A stretch of 64,000 nt of DNA from Xanthomonas sp. 3793 (GTDB lineage Bacteria > Pseudomonadota > Gammaproteobacteria > Xanthomonadales > Xanthomonadaceae): assembly GCF_024806835.1 (NCBI RefSeq), contig NZ_JANTYU010000009.1, forward strand, positions 21,163-85,162, read 5' to 3'. Of the stretch, positions 9,800-19,385 are shown piece by piece. The notes below the pieces were generated by a model. The model did no database searches, was not told the DNA's origin, and saw only the letters and a list, made by a program, of their open reading frames with translations. The position numbers were made by a program, and so were the translations under genes. The stretch's first letter is position 1. Each line of letters opens with the position of its first letter.

Positions 9800-10792
9800 T
9801 CAGGGCGCAGGCGTGCCGGGATGGGCGGCAACGTAATCACGCAACCAGGTCAGCGCCGGGCGCTCGCTACCGTCGCCACGCACCAGATAGGCCGCTTCCT
9901 TGTCGCGCCACAGGCCGGGGCGGAATCCCCACAGCGTGATGCCGCGCACCGCGGGGTGCTCCCAGAAAATCGGGAACACGCGCTGGTAATCGGCCAGCTG
10001 CTGCGCATCGCTTGGACCATCGAGGTCGAATTCGGTGATGTAGATCGGCAAGCCGGTGGCGGCCAGCGCATCCAGATTGGTGCGATGCACCGACATCGCC
10101 ACATTCGATGTGGTCTCGAACGCATGCTCCTGAATCCCGATCGCATCGATCAGCCGCTCGCGCTGCAGCAACCGCACGATCTGCAGATACTTCTGCGTGG
10201 CCTGCGCGTTGTTGGTGATGCTGTAGTCGTTGATCATCAGCCTGGTATGCGGAAAGTGTTGGCGCGCCAGCCGAAACGACTGCAGTACCCACTCCCAGCC
10301 GCTGGCGCCGTCGCCGCCGAGCGCCTGCAGATAATTGCCGCCACCGGTGTCGTCCTTGCTGGGCGGGTCGTTGAGCGGTTCGTTGACCACTTCCAGCAGG
10401 TCGATGTCCGGGTAACGCTGCGCCACCGCAGCAAACCACTGCTCGATCTCGCGGCGCTGCTCGGCCGGCCGCAGCGACTTGATCCATTCCGGCTGCTGGT
10501 TGCCCCACACCATCACATGCATCTGGAACGGCATGCCGTTGGCCTTGGCGAACCGGTAGGCGGTATCCAGCGTGCGCCAGTCCATCTGGTCCCGCACCGC
10601 TTCCACCGTGCCCCACTTGCCGCCATTTTCCGGGGTGAGCTTGTTCCAGTACTGCGCAAAACCCTGCGCCTGTTGCGGGCTGTAGGCGCTGCCCAGAAAC
10701 TTGGCCGCGCCCGCGGCCAAGGGCGCGGCCTGCGCAACCGATGCCATGCTTGCCGCCAGCAACAGTCCGATTCTCGCGATGTGCAGGTACAT
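9800..10792 (-). CDS. GH10 endo-1,4-beta-xylanase (short form)
   Basis: A 330-residue protein with signal peptide (IARIGLLLAASMASVAQA). GH10 signatures include KLTPENGGKWG, MVWGNQQPEW, the acid/base Glu in EVVNEPLND (about residue 137) and the nucleophile Glu in YITEFDLDG (about residue 254), then ITLWGF near the end. It probably cuts xylo-oligosaccharides or xylan in the periplasm or outside the cell. The gene starts 9 bp after the exuT stop codon and is followed by uxaC, so it belongs to the exuT operon and should fall under the same xyl-box control. Confidence 0.95.
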   Translation of the reverse strand: MYLHIARIGLLLAASMASVAQAAPLAAGAAKFLGSAYSPQQAQGFAQYWNKLTPENGGKWGTVEAVRDQMDWRTLDTAYRFAKANGMPFQMHVMVWGNQQPEWIKSLRPAEQRREIEQWFAAVAQRYPDIDLLEVVNEPLNDPPSKDDTGGGNYLQALGGDGASGWEWVLQSFRLARQHFPHTRLMINDYSITNNAQATQKYLQIVRLLQRERLIDAIGIQEHAFETTSNVAMSVHRTNLDALAATGLPIYITEFDLDGPSDAQQLADYQRVFPIFWEHPAVRGITLWGFRPGLWRDKEAAYLVRGDGSERPALTWLRDYVAAHPGTPAP

Positions 10793-10801
10793 GGTGATTC
10801 C

Positions 10802-12118
10802 TCAGGAAGATGGAGGCGTTACGGTGGCCGCAGGCAGCTGCGCCGGCTGCAGCTGCGGCACCAGCGCATGCACGACGGCCAATGCCAGCAGATAGGCCGA
10901 GCCGGCCATCAGAAACACCGGCACGTAGCTGCCGGTCGCCTGCAGTAAAAACCCGATGAAGGTGGCAATCAACATGCCGCCCACCGCGCCGGCAAATCCG
11001 CCGATACCCACCACGGTGGCCACCGCATGGCGTGGAAACATGTCCGACGGCAGCGTAAACAGATTGGCCGACCAGCCCTGGTGCGCGGCGGTGGCCAAGC
11101 CGATCAGGCCCACCGCCAGCCAAAGATTATCGGCGCGTGCGGCGAACACGATCGGTACCACCGACACGGCGCAGAGCAGCATCGCGGTCTTGCGCGCGCG
11201 GTTGACGCTCCAGCCGCGCGCGATGAACCGCCCCGCCATCCAGCCACCGGCGATGCTGCCGATATCGGCCAGCACGAAGATCACGATCAGTGGCGCACCC
11301 AGCTGCAGCAGGCTCAAGCCGTACTCGGCGTGCAGGAACTTGGGCAGCCAGAACAGGAAGAACCACCAGATCGGGTCGGTGATGAACTTGCCCAGCACGA
11401 AGGCCCAGGCCTGGCGGTGCCGCAGCACCTGCAACCACGACAGCCGCCGCTGCACCGGCTCGTGCGCATCGCTGCGGATATGCGCCAGTTCTGCCGCCGA
11501 CAGGCCAGGCTGCTGCTCCGGCGGGTGATAGCTGAGCCACCACACCAGCAGCCAGGTGGCGCTGAGCACACCGGTGAACAGAAACGCCGCCTGCCAGCCC
11601 CAGGCGGTGGCGATCACCGGCACCAGTAACGGCGCGACGATGGCACCGATATTGGAGCCGGAATTGAAGATGCCGGTGGCCAGTGCGCGCTCGCGACGCG
11701 GGAACCACTCCGCCACCGTCTTGAGCGCGGCGGGGAAGTTGCCGGACTCGCCCAGCCCCAGGAAGAAACGCGCGATCGCAAAGCCCACCACACTGGTGGC
11801 CAGCGCATGCCCCATCGCCGCCAGGCTCCAGATGCCGATCGCCAGCGCGTAGCCGACGCGCGTGCCGAAGCGGTCGATCACCGCACCGCTGCACAACAAC
11901 CCCAGCGCGTAGGCGGCCTGGAAGGCGGTGACGATGTAGCCGTACTGGATTTCGTTCCAGCCGATCTGCGTCTGCAGGAACGGCGCCAGCACGCCGAGCA
12001 CCTGGCGGTCCACATAGTTGATGGTGGTCGCAGCCAGCAGCAGCGCGCAGACACGCCAACGCACCCGCCCCAGGCCCGCGCGCGGGCCGGCAGCGTCGGC
12101 CGCAGGCACATCGCTCAT
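10802..12118 (-). CDS. exuT: MFS hexuronate transporter
   Basis: A 438-residue transporter with about twelve hydrophobic segments, of the anion:cation symporter branch of the major facilitator superfamily. The start of TM1 (TTINYVDRQVLGVLAPFLQ) and the FFLGLGESGNFPAALKTVAEWFP stretch are typical of ExuT/GudP-type carriers. The ATG at 12118 is preferred over an upstream extension of low-complexity residues that contains no membrane or signal feature. It most likely imports glucuronate or methylglucuronate across the inner membrane for UxaC. It is the first gene of the leftward xylan operon, with a near-perfect xyl-box 157 bp upstream. Confidence 0.93.
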   Translation of the reverse strand: MSDVPAADAAGPRAGLGRVRWRVCALLLAATTINYVDRQVLGVLAPFLQTQIGWNEIQYGYIVTAFQAAYALGLLCSGAVIDRFGTRVGYALAIGIWSLAAMGHALATSVVGFAIARFFLGLGESGNFPAALKTVAEWFPRRERALATGIFNSGSNIGAIVAPLLVPVIATAWGWQAAFLFTGVLSATWLLVWWLSYHPPEQQPGLSAAELAHIRSDAHEPVQRRLSWLQVLRHRQAWAFVLGKFITDPIWWFFLFWLPKFLHAEYGLSLLQLGAPLIVIFVLADIGSIAGGWMAGRFIARGWSVNRARKTAMLLCAVSVVPIVFAARADNLWLAVGLIGLATAAHQGWSANLFTLPSDMFPRHAVATVVGIGGFAGAVGGMLIATFIGFLLQATGSYVPVFLMAGSAYLLALAVVHALVPQLQPAQLPAATVTPPSS

Positions 12119-12274
12119 GGGCGCAGCCCCTGCAAGCGCGCAACCGCCACGCATGCGCGCTGGCACGTGCTGCAGCTCGCAACATCGGCGGGCGCATGCA
12201 GCATCCCGCTTGCACGTTGTCCGGTTCGGATCATCGACCACTGCACCTGCACGAAGGTGGCCTTGCGCCACGGG

Positions 12275-12288
12275 TGATAGCGCTACCA
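12275..12288 (-). promoter_or_regulatory. xyl-box variant upstream of exuT
   Basis: On the minus strand the site reads TGGTAGCGCTATCA, matching the Xanthomonas xyl-box TGGTAGCGCTAACA at 13 of 14 positions. The box is known, from memory of X. campestris work, as the site through which a LacI-family repressor controls xylan genes. It lies 157 bp before the exuT start. Confidence 0.8.
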
Positions 12289-12423
12289 TTACCATGCCGT
12301 CGGCATAAATCCATCGCGCACTGCAGCACGCCGCAACCGTTCGTCAGCATGTCAGGCCGCACGACAACGCCAATGCGCCACGCCCCGGCAACTATGCTGC
12401 CCTGCAGCGTGCTGTTCCGAATT

Positions 12424-12437
12424 TGGTAGCGCTAACA
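12424..12437 (+). promoter_or_regulatory. Perfect xyl-box upstream of the xylan TonB receptor
   Basis: TGGTAGCGCTAACA matches the xyl-box consensus at every position as I recall it. It lies 125 bp before the GTG start of the receptor at 12562. The cognate LacI-type regulator is not recognisable nearby: the LacI gene at 28746 has a different operator next to it. Confidence 0.88.
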
Positions 12438-12561
12438 TCCAGCGCCACTGATCGCCCGTTCTTCCCCACCGCACCATCGCCGCGCCACGCATCGGCAGCG
12501 GCACTCCCTGCGCAGGGGCGATGCGTGGGACATCTGCTCACCTGTTAGGGAAGGGAATACG

Positions 12562-15501
12562 GTGAAGAACAGCTACGCACAAACCGCGTTGTCCTGCGCG
12601 TTGGGGTCCATCCTGCTGGGCATGGCCAGTACTGCCGCCTGGGCACAGTCCACCGACGCCGACGCCGACAGCGCCACGCAAACGCCACCGGCCACGGCCG
12701 GCAACAACGATGCCGTGACCCAGCTCGATACCGTCACCGTCTCCGGCTACCGACGCAGCATCCAGTTTTCCACCGACGCCAAGCGCGACTCGGTCGGCTT
12801 TGCCGACACCGTGTTTGCCGAAGACATCGGCAAGTTTCCGGACATGAACATCGCCGAGTCGCTCAACCGCATCCCCGGCGTGCAGCTGTCGCGCGACGTC
12901 AATGGCGAAGGCCTCAACATCGCCATCCGAGGCCTGGGCACCAGCTTCACCAAGACCACGCTCAACGGCGCCAGCATCGCCACCGCCTCGATCGGCCTGA
13001 ACGCGCAGAACCAGAACCGCGAAGTCGACCTGAACCTGTTTCCCACCGAGTTCTTCACCCAGCTCACCGTGAGCAAGACGCCTACCGCCAGCATGCTCGA
13101 AGGCGGCGTCTCCGGTGTGGTGGACATGCGCAGCGCGCGGCCGTTCGACCGCCCCGGCGTGCACTTCACCTATCAGGCGCAGGCCGACTGGAACAGCACC
13201 AGCGAAAAGACCACTCCGCGTGGCGCCTTCATGGGTAGCTGGACCAACGAGGAAGGCACCTTCGGCGCACTGTTCGGCGTGGCCTCGGTGCGCAGCAAGC
13301 TGGGCGTGCGCGGCTTCGAAAGCGTGGGCTGGACCAACCCGGGCCTGACCTATACGCAGTGCGGCCTCACCCCGCCTGCGGGCACGCCGGCCACCAATCA
13401 ACCGGCCGCGTGCAACGTCAATGGCGGCGGCAACTGGCGCATTCCCGACCGCGTGCCGGCCACCGCCGGCAGCGGCCTGACCACCGGCGAGACCATCGAT
13501 GCAGCCTGGCTGCTGGCGCGCAACCCGGGGCTGAGCATCGACCAGATCAGCGACGCGCTGATTCCGCGCCTGGGCCGCAGCGTCTACATGAATGGCGATC
13601 GCGACCGGGACGCGTCGGTGATGTCGCTGGAATGGCGCCCGTCCGACAGCATGCATTTTTACCTGGATACGCTGTATTCGGAAGCCAAGCGCACCACCGA
13701 GCGGATCAGCATGAATCTGATCGGCCGCAACGGCAACATGATCCCGCTGGGCATGCAGCTGGACCAGAACAATGTGGTCACCAGCGCCACCTTCGCCAAT
13801 GCGCAGTACTTCCTGGAAGCGCGCCCGTACCGGGAGGAGGTCAAGTTCTGGAGCGTCAACCCTGGTGCCGAGCTGTTGTTCGGCGCGGACCAGGACATCA
13901 AGCTCAACGTGCAGGCCAATGCCACGCGCAGCTGGCTGGATCGCGAGTCGCCCAGCATCCTGGTCACCTCGCCGTTCACCACCGTGGACTATCGCAACCA
14001 AGGCGGCGACCGCCCCAGCATCACCAGCCCGCTGGATCTCAACGACCCCAATCTGGGCTGGGGCTGGAGCGGCGGCCGGGTCAATATCCAGAACGAAAAG
14101 CGCGTGACCGAAACGCGTGGCGGACGCGCCGACCTGCAGTTTGGCGAGGACAAGCGCAACATCAAGATCGGCGCCGCCTACGACCAGGCCGAGCGCACCA
14201 TTCGCGGTTTCGACAACAGCATCGCCTGGGAGCAGGTGGTCTGCCGCGGCGGCGGCGGCACCATCTGCAACGGCGGCCCCGGCTCGGCAATTCCGAATGC
14301 GGCCCTGGCCGGTTATCTGCGCCCCGGCCCGGACGGCTTCATCACCGCCGATTTCAACCGCTTCCTGGGCGATACCAACTACTACGCCTTACGCGATTCC
14401 GCCCCGGAAACCAACTCCGCCAACACCGGCGCCTCGGCCGGCGGCATCCGCGAAAAGAACCTGGGTTTCTACATCGAAACCAACGCCGAAACCGAAGTGT
14501 GGAACCGTACGCTGCGCTTCAACGCAGGCGTGCGCTACGTGACCACCGACCAGACCATCACCGGCCCGGTCACCATCAACGGCATCCGCCGCATCCAGGT
14601 GCTGGATTCGGACTACAAGGAAACCCTGCCCTCGTTCAACGCCGCCTGGGACGTGGCCGACAACGTGGTGCTGCGCCTGTCCAGCTCGCGTACGCTCACC
14701 CGCCCCGATCCCAGCGCAATGCTGCCCAACACCAACTTCAGCGACCCCTCCGCGCAGACCGCAACCCAGGGCAACCCGAACCTGGCGCCATATCTGTCCA
14801 CCAACGTGGATTTCGGCGGCGAGTGGTACACCGGCGGCGAAGGCTATGTGGGCCTGACGCTGTTCAACAAGCGCATCAGCGGCTTCACCGTCAACGGTGT
14901 GCGGCGCATTCCCTTCAACGACCTGGGCGTGCCGTACGAAAGCCTGCTGCCGATCCAGCAGGCCGGCCTGGATCAGCGCGGCGGCCCGAATGCGGCCACC
15001 GTGGACGTGCAGACCCAGGTCAACGCCGATGGCGTACTCAACATCCGCGGCACCGAGGCGATCTGGGTGCAGCCGCTGGACAGGCTCATCGACGGCATGG
15101 GCTTCAGCGTCAACTACACCCATGTCAATCAGTCGTCCGAAGGCGAAGGCGTGCCGGCGGTGGCCGTCGGCGTCGCACCCAACCTGTGGAACGGCACCGT
15201 GTACTGGGAAAAGAACGCTGCATCGGTGCGCCTGTCCTACACCTGGAACGACGACATGGTGATCTCCGGCGCCAACCAGAACGGCATCCCGTATGCACGC
15301 CTCAACGCCGATGCGCGTGGCCAGCTGGATCTGTCGGCCAGCTACGCACTGGACTGGCTGCCGTCCAAACCGCAACTCACCCTCAACGTCACCAACATCA
15401 CCGACGAGCCGCTGCGCACCACCTATGCGTGGCCCAACGCCACCTACGACCTGTACGAGCCCGGGCGCACGGTCATGCTCGGCATTCGCGGTACGTTCTG
15501 A
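12562..15501 (+). CDS. TonB-dependent receptor of the xylan locus
   Basis: A 979-residue outer-membrane receptor of the Caulobacter/Xanthomonas carbohydrate type. It begins at a GTG preceded by AAGGGAA and has a signal peptide (ALGSILLGMASTAAWAQ). A TonB-box-like segment (LDTVTVSGYR, about residues 55-65) leads into the plug domain with DIGKFPDMNIAESLNRIPGVQ, IRGLG and TLNG. The rest is the 22-strand barrel, closing with RTVMLGIRGTF; the terminal Phe is the expected assembly signal. It probably takes up xylo-oligosaccharides. A xyl-box precedes it, and a GPH symporter and GH43 gene follow on the same strand. Confidence 0.93.
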   Translation: MKNSYAQTALSCALGSILLGMASTAAWAQSTDADADSATQTPPATAGNNDAVTQLDTVTVSGYRRSIQFSTDAKRDSVGFADTVFAEDIGKFPDMNIAESLNRIPGVQLSRDVNGEGLNIAIRGLGTSFTKTTLNGASIATASIGLNAQNQNREVDLNLFPTEFFTQLTVSKTPTASMLEGGVSGVVDMRSARPFDRPGVHFTYQAQADWNSTSEKTTPRGAFMGSWTNEEGTFGALFGVASVRSKLGVRGFESVGWTNPGLTYTQCGLTPPAGTPATNQPAACNVNGGGNWRIPDRVPATAGSGLTTGETIDAAWLLARNPGLSIDQISDALIPRLGRSVYMNGDRDRDASVMSLEWRPSDSMHFYLDTLYSEAKRTTERISMNLIGRNGNMIPLGMQLDQNNVVTSATFANAQYFLEARPYREEVKFWSVNPGAELLFGADQDIKLNVQANATRSWLDRESPSILVTSPFTTVDYRNQGGDRPSITSPLDLNDPNLGWGWSGGRVNIQNEKRVTETRGGRADLQFGEDKRNIKIGAAYDQAERTIRGFDNSIAWEQVVCRGGGGTICNGGPGSAIPNAALAGYLRPGPDGFITADFNRFLGDTNYYALRDSAPETNSANTGASAGGIREKNLGFYIETNAETEVWNRTLRFNAGVRYVTTDQTITGPVTINGIRRIQVLDSDYKETLPSFNAAWDVADNVVLRLSSSRTLTRPDPSAMLPNTNFSDPSAQTATQGNPNLAPYLSTNVDFGGEWYTGGEGYVGLTLFNKRISGFTVNGVRRIPFNDLGVPYESLLPIQQAGLDQRGGPNAATVDVQTQVNADGVLNIRGTEAIWVQPLDRLIDGMGFSVNYTHVNQSSEGEGVPAVAVGVAPNLWNGTVYWEKNAASVRLSYTWNDDMVISGANQNGIPYARLNADARGQLDLSASYALDWLPSKPQLTLNVTNITDEPLRTTYAWPNATYDLYEPGRTVMLGIRGTF

Positions 15502-15742
15502 GCGTGGTCATCGACACGCCAGCGCAGGGACCCGGCGGGTGTGGCCGATCTGCGCGGAGCGCAGGGTCTTGCCGCATGGCACGCGCACCGCATGCCGCGT
15601 GCGCCTCCCTGGCGACGGCGCACGCGGTTTTGCCGGACACTTCAGGCGCCATGCCCGCTGCCGCGATCCGGACCGATCGCGGTCGGCGGCATCGCGCGCA
15701 CTGCGGCGTTTCCCGCAGCATTCGACGAGACCGCCCCACCTC

Positions 15743-17230
15743 ATGAACGATCGGTCACAGCAGCTCTCCTTGCGCGAAAAGATCGGCTACAGCCTGGGCG
15801 ACCTGGCGGCCAATCTGATCTTCCAGACGCTGGTCACCTTCCTGGCGTTCTTCTATACCGATGTGTTCCGCATCCCGGCGGGTGTGGCCGCCACGTTGAT
15901 CTTCGTGGTGGGCATGCTCGGCGCGTTCGTGTTCACGCCCATCATCGGCATCCTGGCCGACCGCACCCGCACGCGCTGGGGCAAGTTCCGGCCGTGGATC
16001 CTGTGGACGGCAGTGCCGTTCGGTGCGTTGTCGCTGGCCGCGTTCAATACGCCCACGCTCGGCGAGCAGGGCAAGATCGCCTACGCCTTCGCCACCTACA
16101 CGCTGCTGATGCTGGTGTACGTGGCCAACAACCTGCCCTATTCGGCATTGAGCGGCGTGCTCACCGGCAGCATGGAGCAGCGCAACAGCCTGTCGGCATA
16201 TCGCTTTCTGGCGGTGACAATGGCGCAGTTCGTGATTCAGGTGCTGCTGCTGCCGCTGGTACTGATCCTGGGCAATGGCGACAAGGCGCAGGGCTTTCGC
16301 AACACCATGGCGCTGTTTGCCGCCGTCGGCACGCTGTGCTTTTTGATCACCTTTTTCACCACGCGCGAGCGCGTGCTGCCGATCGCCGAACAACGCACCA
16401 GCGTGCGCCAGGACCTCACCGACCTGGTCCGCAACAAACCCTGGCTGGTGATGCTGGCGTTGACCATCCTGGTCTTCATCAATCTCGCCATGAAGGGCGG
16501 GATGTACATCTACTACTTCAAGTACTACCTCGACGCGAACGCATTGACGCTGTTCCTCGACAATGCCGGTTTCAACCGCTTCATCGCTGCAATCAACAAC
16601 GTGCTCACCGGCGCCGGCATGAGCGCGCTGCAATGGCCGCAGGACGCGCCGACCTCGGCCTTCAGCGTGTTCAGTGCCGGCGGCATTCTGGCGATGATCG
16701 TGGGTATCGGTTTTTCCAAGCGCCTGGCCGATCGCTACGGCAAGCGCAACGTGTTCGGTGGCGCGCTGCTGATCTCCACCGTGTTTCTGCTGGCGTTCTA
16801 CGTCTACCCGCCGACGGCGATCGGCTGGGTGTTCGCCTCCTACGTGCTGCACGGCTTCTTCTACGGCATCACCATCCCGCTGCTGTGGGCGATGATCGCC
16901 GACGTGGCGGACTACTCCGAGTGGAAGAACCACCGCCGCGCCACCGCGATCATTTTCTCGGCGATGTTGTGCGGCCTGAAGATCGGCCTGAGCGTCGGCG
17001 GCGCATTGGTCGCCGGCATTCTGGCGTTCTATGGCTACGACGCCGCGCTACCGCTGCAAAGCGATGCAGTGACGAGCGGCATTCGCCTGGCCATCAGCGT
17101 GTATGCGTCCATTCCGTTTCTGCTCGGCACCGCACTGCTGGCGCTGTACGAGATCGACAAGACGCTGGAAACCCGCATCGAACACGAGCTGGGTGCCCGC
17201 CGACAGACCGCAACGCCAGCTACTCACTGA
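15743..17230 (+). CDS. GPH-family glycoside/pentoside:cation symporter
   Basis: A 495-residue inner-membrane transporter with about twelve hydrophobic helices. The N-terminal LREKIGYSLGDLAANLIFQ, the loop ILADRTRTRWGKFRPW and WAMIADVADYSEWKN are hallmarks of the glycoside-pentoside-hexuronide group (XynP, YicJ, MelB). Members carry out Na+ or H+ coupled uptake of short oligosaccharides. Together with the TonB receptor upstream and the GH43 downstream (34 bp) it would bring xylo-oligosaccharides into the cytoplasm. A 241-bp gap from the receptor contains no obvious gene, so it may have its own promoter. Confidence 0.93.
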   Translation: MNDRSQQLSLREKIGYSLGDLAANLIFQTLVTFLAFFYTDVFRIPAGVAATLIFVVGMLGAFVFTPIIGILADRTRTRWGKFRPWILWTAVPFGALSLAAFNTPTLGEQGKIAYAFATYTLLMLVYVANNLPYSALSGVLTGSMEQRNSLSAYRFLAVTMAQFVIQVLLLPLVLILGNGDKAQGFRNTMALFAAVGTLCFLITFFTTRERVLPIAEQRTSVRQDLTDLVRNKPWLVMLALTILVFINLAMKGGMYIYYFKYYLDANALTLFLDNAGFNRFIAAINNVLTGAGMSALQWPQDAPTSAFSVFSAGGILAMIVGIGFSKRLADRYGKRNVFGGALLISTVFLLAFYVYPPTAIGWVFASYVLHGFFYGITIPLLWAMIADVADYSEWKNHRRATAIIFSAMLCGLKIGLSVGGALVAGILAFYGYDAALPLQSDAVTSGIRLAISVYASIPFLLGTALLALYEIDKTLETRIEHELGARRQTATPATH

Positions 17231-17264
17231 CGCCCTCCCCTCCACTTCATGCACAGGTACGCGC

Positions 17265-18299
17265 ATGTCCGATGAACTGCACACCGCTGCACTGCAGGCG
17301 CTGGCGCGCACCGCCATTTCCGCACCGCTGGTCACCCATCTCTACACCGCCGATCCTTCCGCACACGTATTCGACGGCGCGTTGTACCTCTACCCCTCGC
17401 ACGACATCGATGCCGGCGTTGCCTTCAGCGACGACGGCTCGCATTTCGACATGGCCGACTACCACGTGCTGCGCATGGCGCATCCGAACGCGCCGGTGGA
17501 AGACCTGGGACAAGTGCTGCACGTACGCGACGTCCCCTGGGCACAGCGGCAGATGTGGGCACCGGATGCCGCACAGCGCGACGGCAAGACCTACCTGTAT
17601 TTTCCCGCGAAGCGGGCCGACGGCATCTTCCAGATCGGCGTGGCGGTCGGCGATGGCCCGCACGGCCCGTTCGTCGCCGAACCCGAGCCCATCGCCGGCA
17701 CCTATTCGATCGACCCGGCCGTCTTCGCCGACGACGACGGTGCGCATTACCTGTACTTCGGCGGCATCTGGGGCGGCCAGCTGCAGCACTACCGCGACAA
17801 CGTCTACGCGCAGACCCATCAGGAACCCGCCGACGACGCACCCGCACTCGGCCCGCGCGTGGCGCGCCTGCGCGAGGACATGACGCAACTGGCAGAACCC
17901 ACCCGCGAGATCGTCATCCTCGACGAACACGGCACCCCGCTCCGCGCCGGCGACCACGCCCGGCGCTTCTTCGAAGGCCCCTGGGTGCATCGCCATGCGG
18001 GCCGCTACTACCTGTCGTATTCCACCGGCGACACCCACCTGATCTGCTACGCCACCAGCGATTCCCCATATGGACCGTTCGCCTACCAAGGCGTGCTGCT
18101 CGCACCGGTGATTGGCTGGACCACGCATCACTCCATCTGTGCGTTCGAAGACCAGTGGTATCTGTTCTATCACGACGCTGTCTTGTCGGGCGGGCAGACG
18201 CATCTGCGCAGCATCAAGATGGCACCGTTGCAGCACGATGCCGACGGCAAGATCGCGACGATCTACCCGTACGGGGAAGCGGCTGTGTCGCCCTGGTGA
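17265..18299 (+). CDS. GH43 beta-xylosidase/arabinofuranosidase
   Basis: A 344-residue enzyme with no signal peptide, hence cytoplasmic. GH43 five-bladed propeller features are visible: an early Asp in ALYLYPSHDID (about residue 46, or Asp 36 in FDG) as base, Asp in YSIDPAVFADDDG (about 149) as the pKa modulator, and Glu in FFEGPWVHRH (about 236) as acid. RQMWAPDA and YYLSYSTGD are also typical. It should remove terminal xylose or arabinose from imported oligosaccharides. It starts 34 bp after the symporter gene and is probably co-transcribed; intracellular location fits import of intact oligosaccharides. Confidence 0.92.
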   Translation: MSDELHTAALQALARTAISAPLVTHLYTADPSAHVFDGALYLYPSHDIDAGVAFSDDGSHFDMADYHVLRMAHPNAPVEDLGQVLHVRDVPWAQRQMWAPDAAQRDGKTYLYFPAKRADGIFQIGVAVGDGPHGPFVAEPEPIAGTYSIDPAVFADDDGAHYLYFGGIWGGQLQHYRDNVYAQTHQEPADDAPALGPRVARLREDMTQLAEPTREIVILDEHGTPLRAGDHARRFFEGPWVHRHAGRYYLSYSTGDTHLICYATSDSPYGPFAYQGVLLAPVIGWTTHHSICAFEDQWYLFYHDAVLSGGQTHLRSIKMAPLQHDADGKIATIYPYGEAAVSPW

Positions 18300-18481
18300 A
18301 TGGTCGCCGCTGTGCGGTCAGTTGCAGACGCTAGTCATTGGCTGGCGCCAAGGCAAGTGAGCCATGGCCCGCTCGTTGCCGCTGACTGGCGGTCCTCCGG
18401 GGAGCGTGCTGTAGCGCGTCGATACTGCATTGCATGCTTTGTGCAGCCAGCCACTCAGGCCTTGTCTCCATCGCGCACGCC

Positions 18482-19132
18482 TCACGCCTCGCGCATGGCC
18501 ACCAAGGGACGCAGATCGTCCACAAGGCGCTTTCTGCTGCTACGCGCGTACTCGACCGGGGAGAACGGCATTGCCGAGTCTGCGTAGGCATCGATGAGCT
18601 GCAAGAGTGCTTCCCTGCCAATCTCCTCCGACGCGGGATTACTGCCGGCCTCGGTCAGCGATGTCAGCCGTTCCTGAAGCATTTCCTTCCTGGCGATCTC
18701 CATGCCGAGGGAAGGATCTGCCACGCACAGGCCAAAGGTCCCATCAAGAAAATAGGGGATGAACCCCTGGATCCTTTTTTCGATGGCATCCGTGTCCTCG
18801 ATGTGCGCGCGCAGCCCTGTCTCCAATTCCCGACCCAATGCCGCAAGCACGGCATCACGCGCGTCCCCCTTTGCGGCTCGGTCGGCGATGTCCACCCATT
18901 TCCTGCATTCGGGACGGAAGTAGTCGCCCACAAGGCGCTCGTCGATGTGTGTGACTCCAAACGCCGCCGAACGGATGGAATGTCCGTCGCACGTATACGT
19001 CGGTTTTGGTATGGCATCCGCTTCCAGAAGCGCATCGAGCCGATCGACCGTGATGCCGGCAAGCGATGCGAACGTTGGCTTGTCGACGAAGTGCGTTTGC
19101 AGATAGTTTGCCAGCGTCACCGACTGCTGCAT
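18482..19132 (-). CDS. Uncharacterised protein, DUF6058-like
   Basis: A 216-residue soluble protein. The ATG at 19132 is used, two codons inside a TTG alternative, with a weak GGGTGA upstream. The N-terminus (about residues 5-35, ANYLQTHF ... SLAGITVDRLDALLEADAIPKPTY) looks like a short helix-turn-helix-like or LysM-free recognition module; PECRKWVDIA follows near residue 80. The pattern resembles the DUF6058 family, sometimes labelled as a natural-product biosynthesis protein, but I place it there from memory only. It is convergent with GH43 and divergent from the lipocalin gene, with no functional context. Confidence 0.65.
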   Translation of the reverse strand: MQQSVTLANYLQTHFVDKPTFASLAGITVDRLDALLEADAIPKPTYTCDGHSIRSAAFGVTHIDERLVGDYFRPECRKWVDIADRAAKGDARDAVLAALGRELETGLRAHIEDTDAIEKRIQGFIPYFLDGTFGLCVADPSLGMEIARKEMLQERLTSLTEAGSNPASEEIGREALLQLIDAYADSAMPFSPVEYARSSRKRLVDDLRPLVAMREA

Positions 19133-19385
19133 GGACAATCACCCGTGTTTGTAGAGGTGCGAGACGCTATCACACCGGTACGCAGGCAGGCACAAGATCG
19201 GCCTCTGTTCGCGAGAGCTGGACAGACGACGACCAAACGCTGCCACGACTTCTCGCACGGTACCGTCATGTCACTGGCACCGAGGGCCAGCTTGCACCTG
19301 GGCCGGAACTACATCGCATGGGGCCGCATCCAAGCGCATTGCAGTTACGTAGGCCTATGTATGTGCTCTTTTGATGGAGGTTGCC

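Larger units (their letters stand above)
12119..12561. promoter_or_regulatory. Divergent control region with two xyl-boxes
   Basis: This 443-bp gap separates the leftward exuT operon from the rightward TonB receptor. It holds two 14-bp palindromic boxes, at 12275-12288 and 12424-12437, one near each gene start. The spacing (149 bp centre to centre, about fourteen helical turns) could allow a LacI-type repressor to loop the DNA, but that is an inference. No gene is supported inside it. Confidence 0.8.

Noticed and set aside
9773..12308. tRNA or rRNA genes within the xylan locus
   Set aside because: No cloverleaf or conserved tRNA boxes were seen on either strand; only the 5S end at the right edge is RNA.
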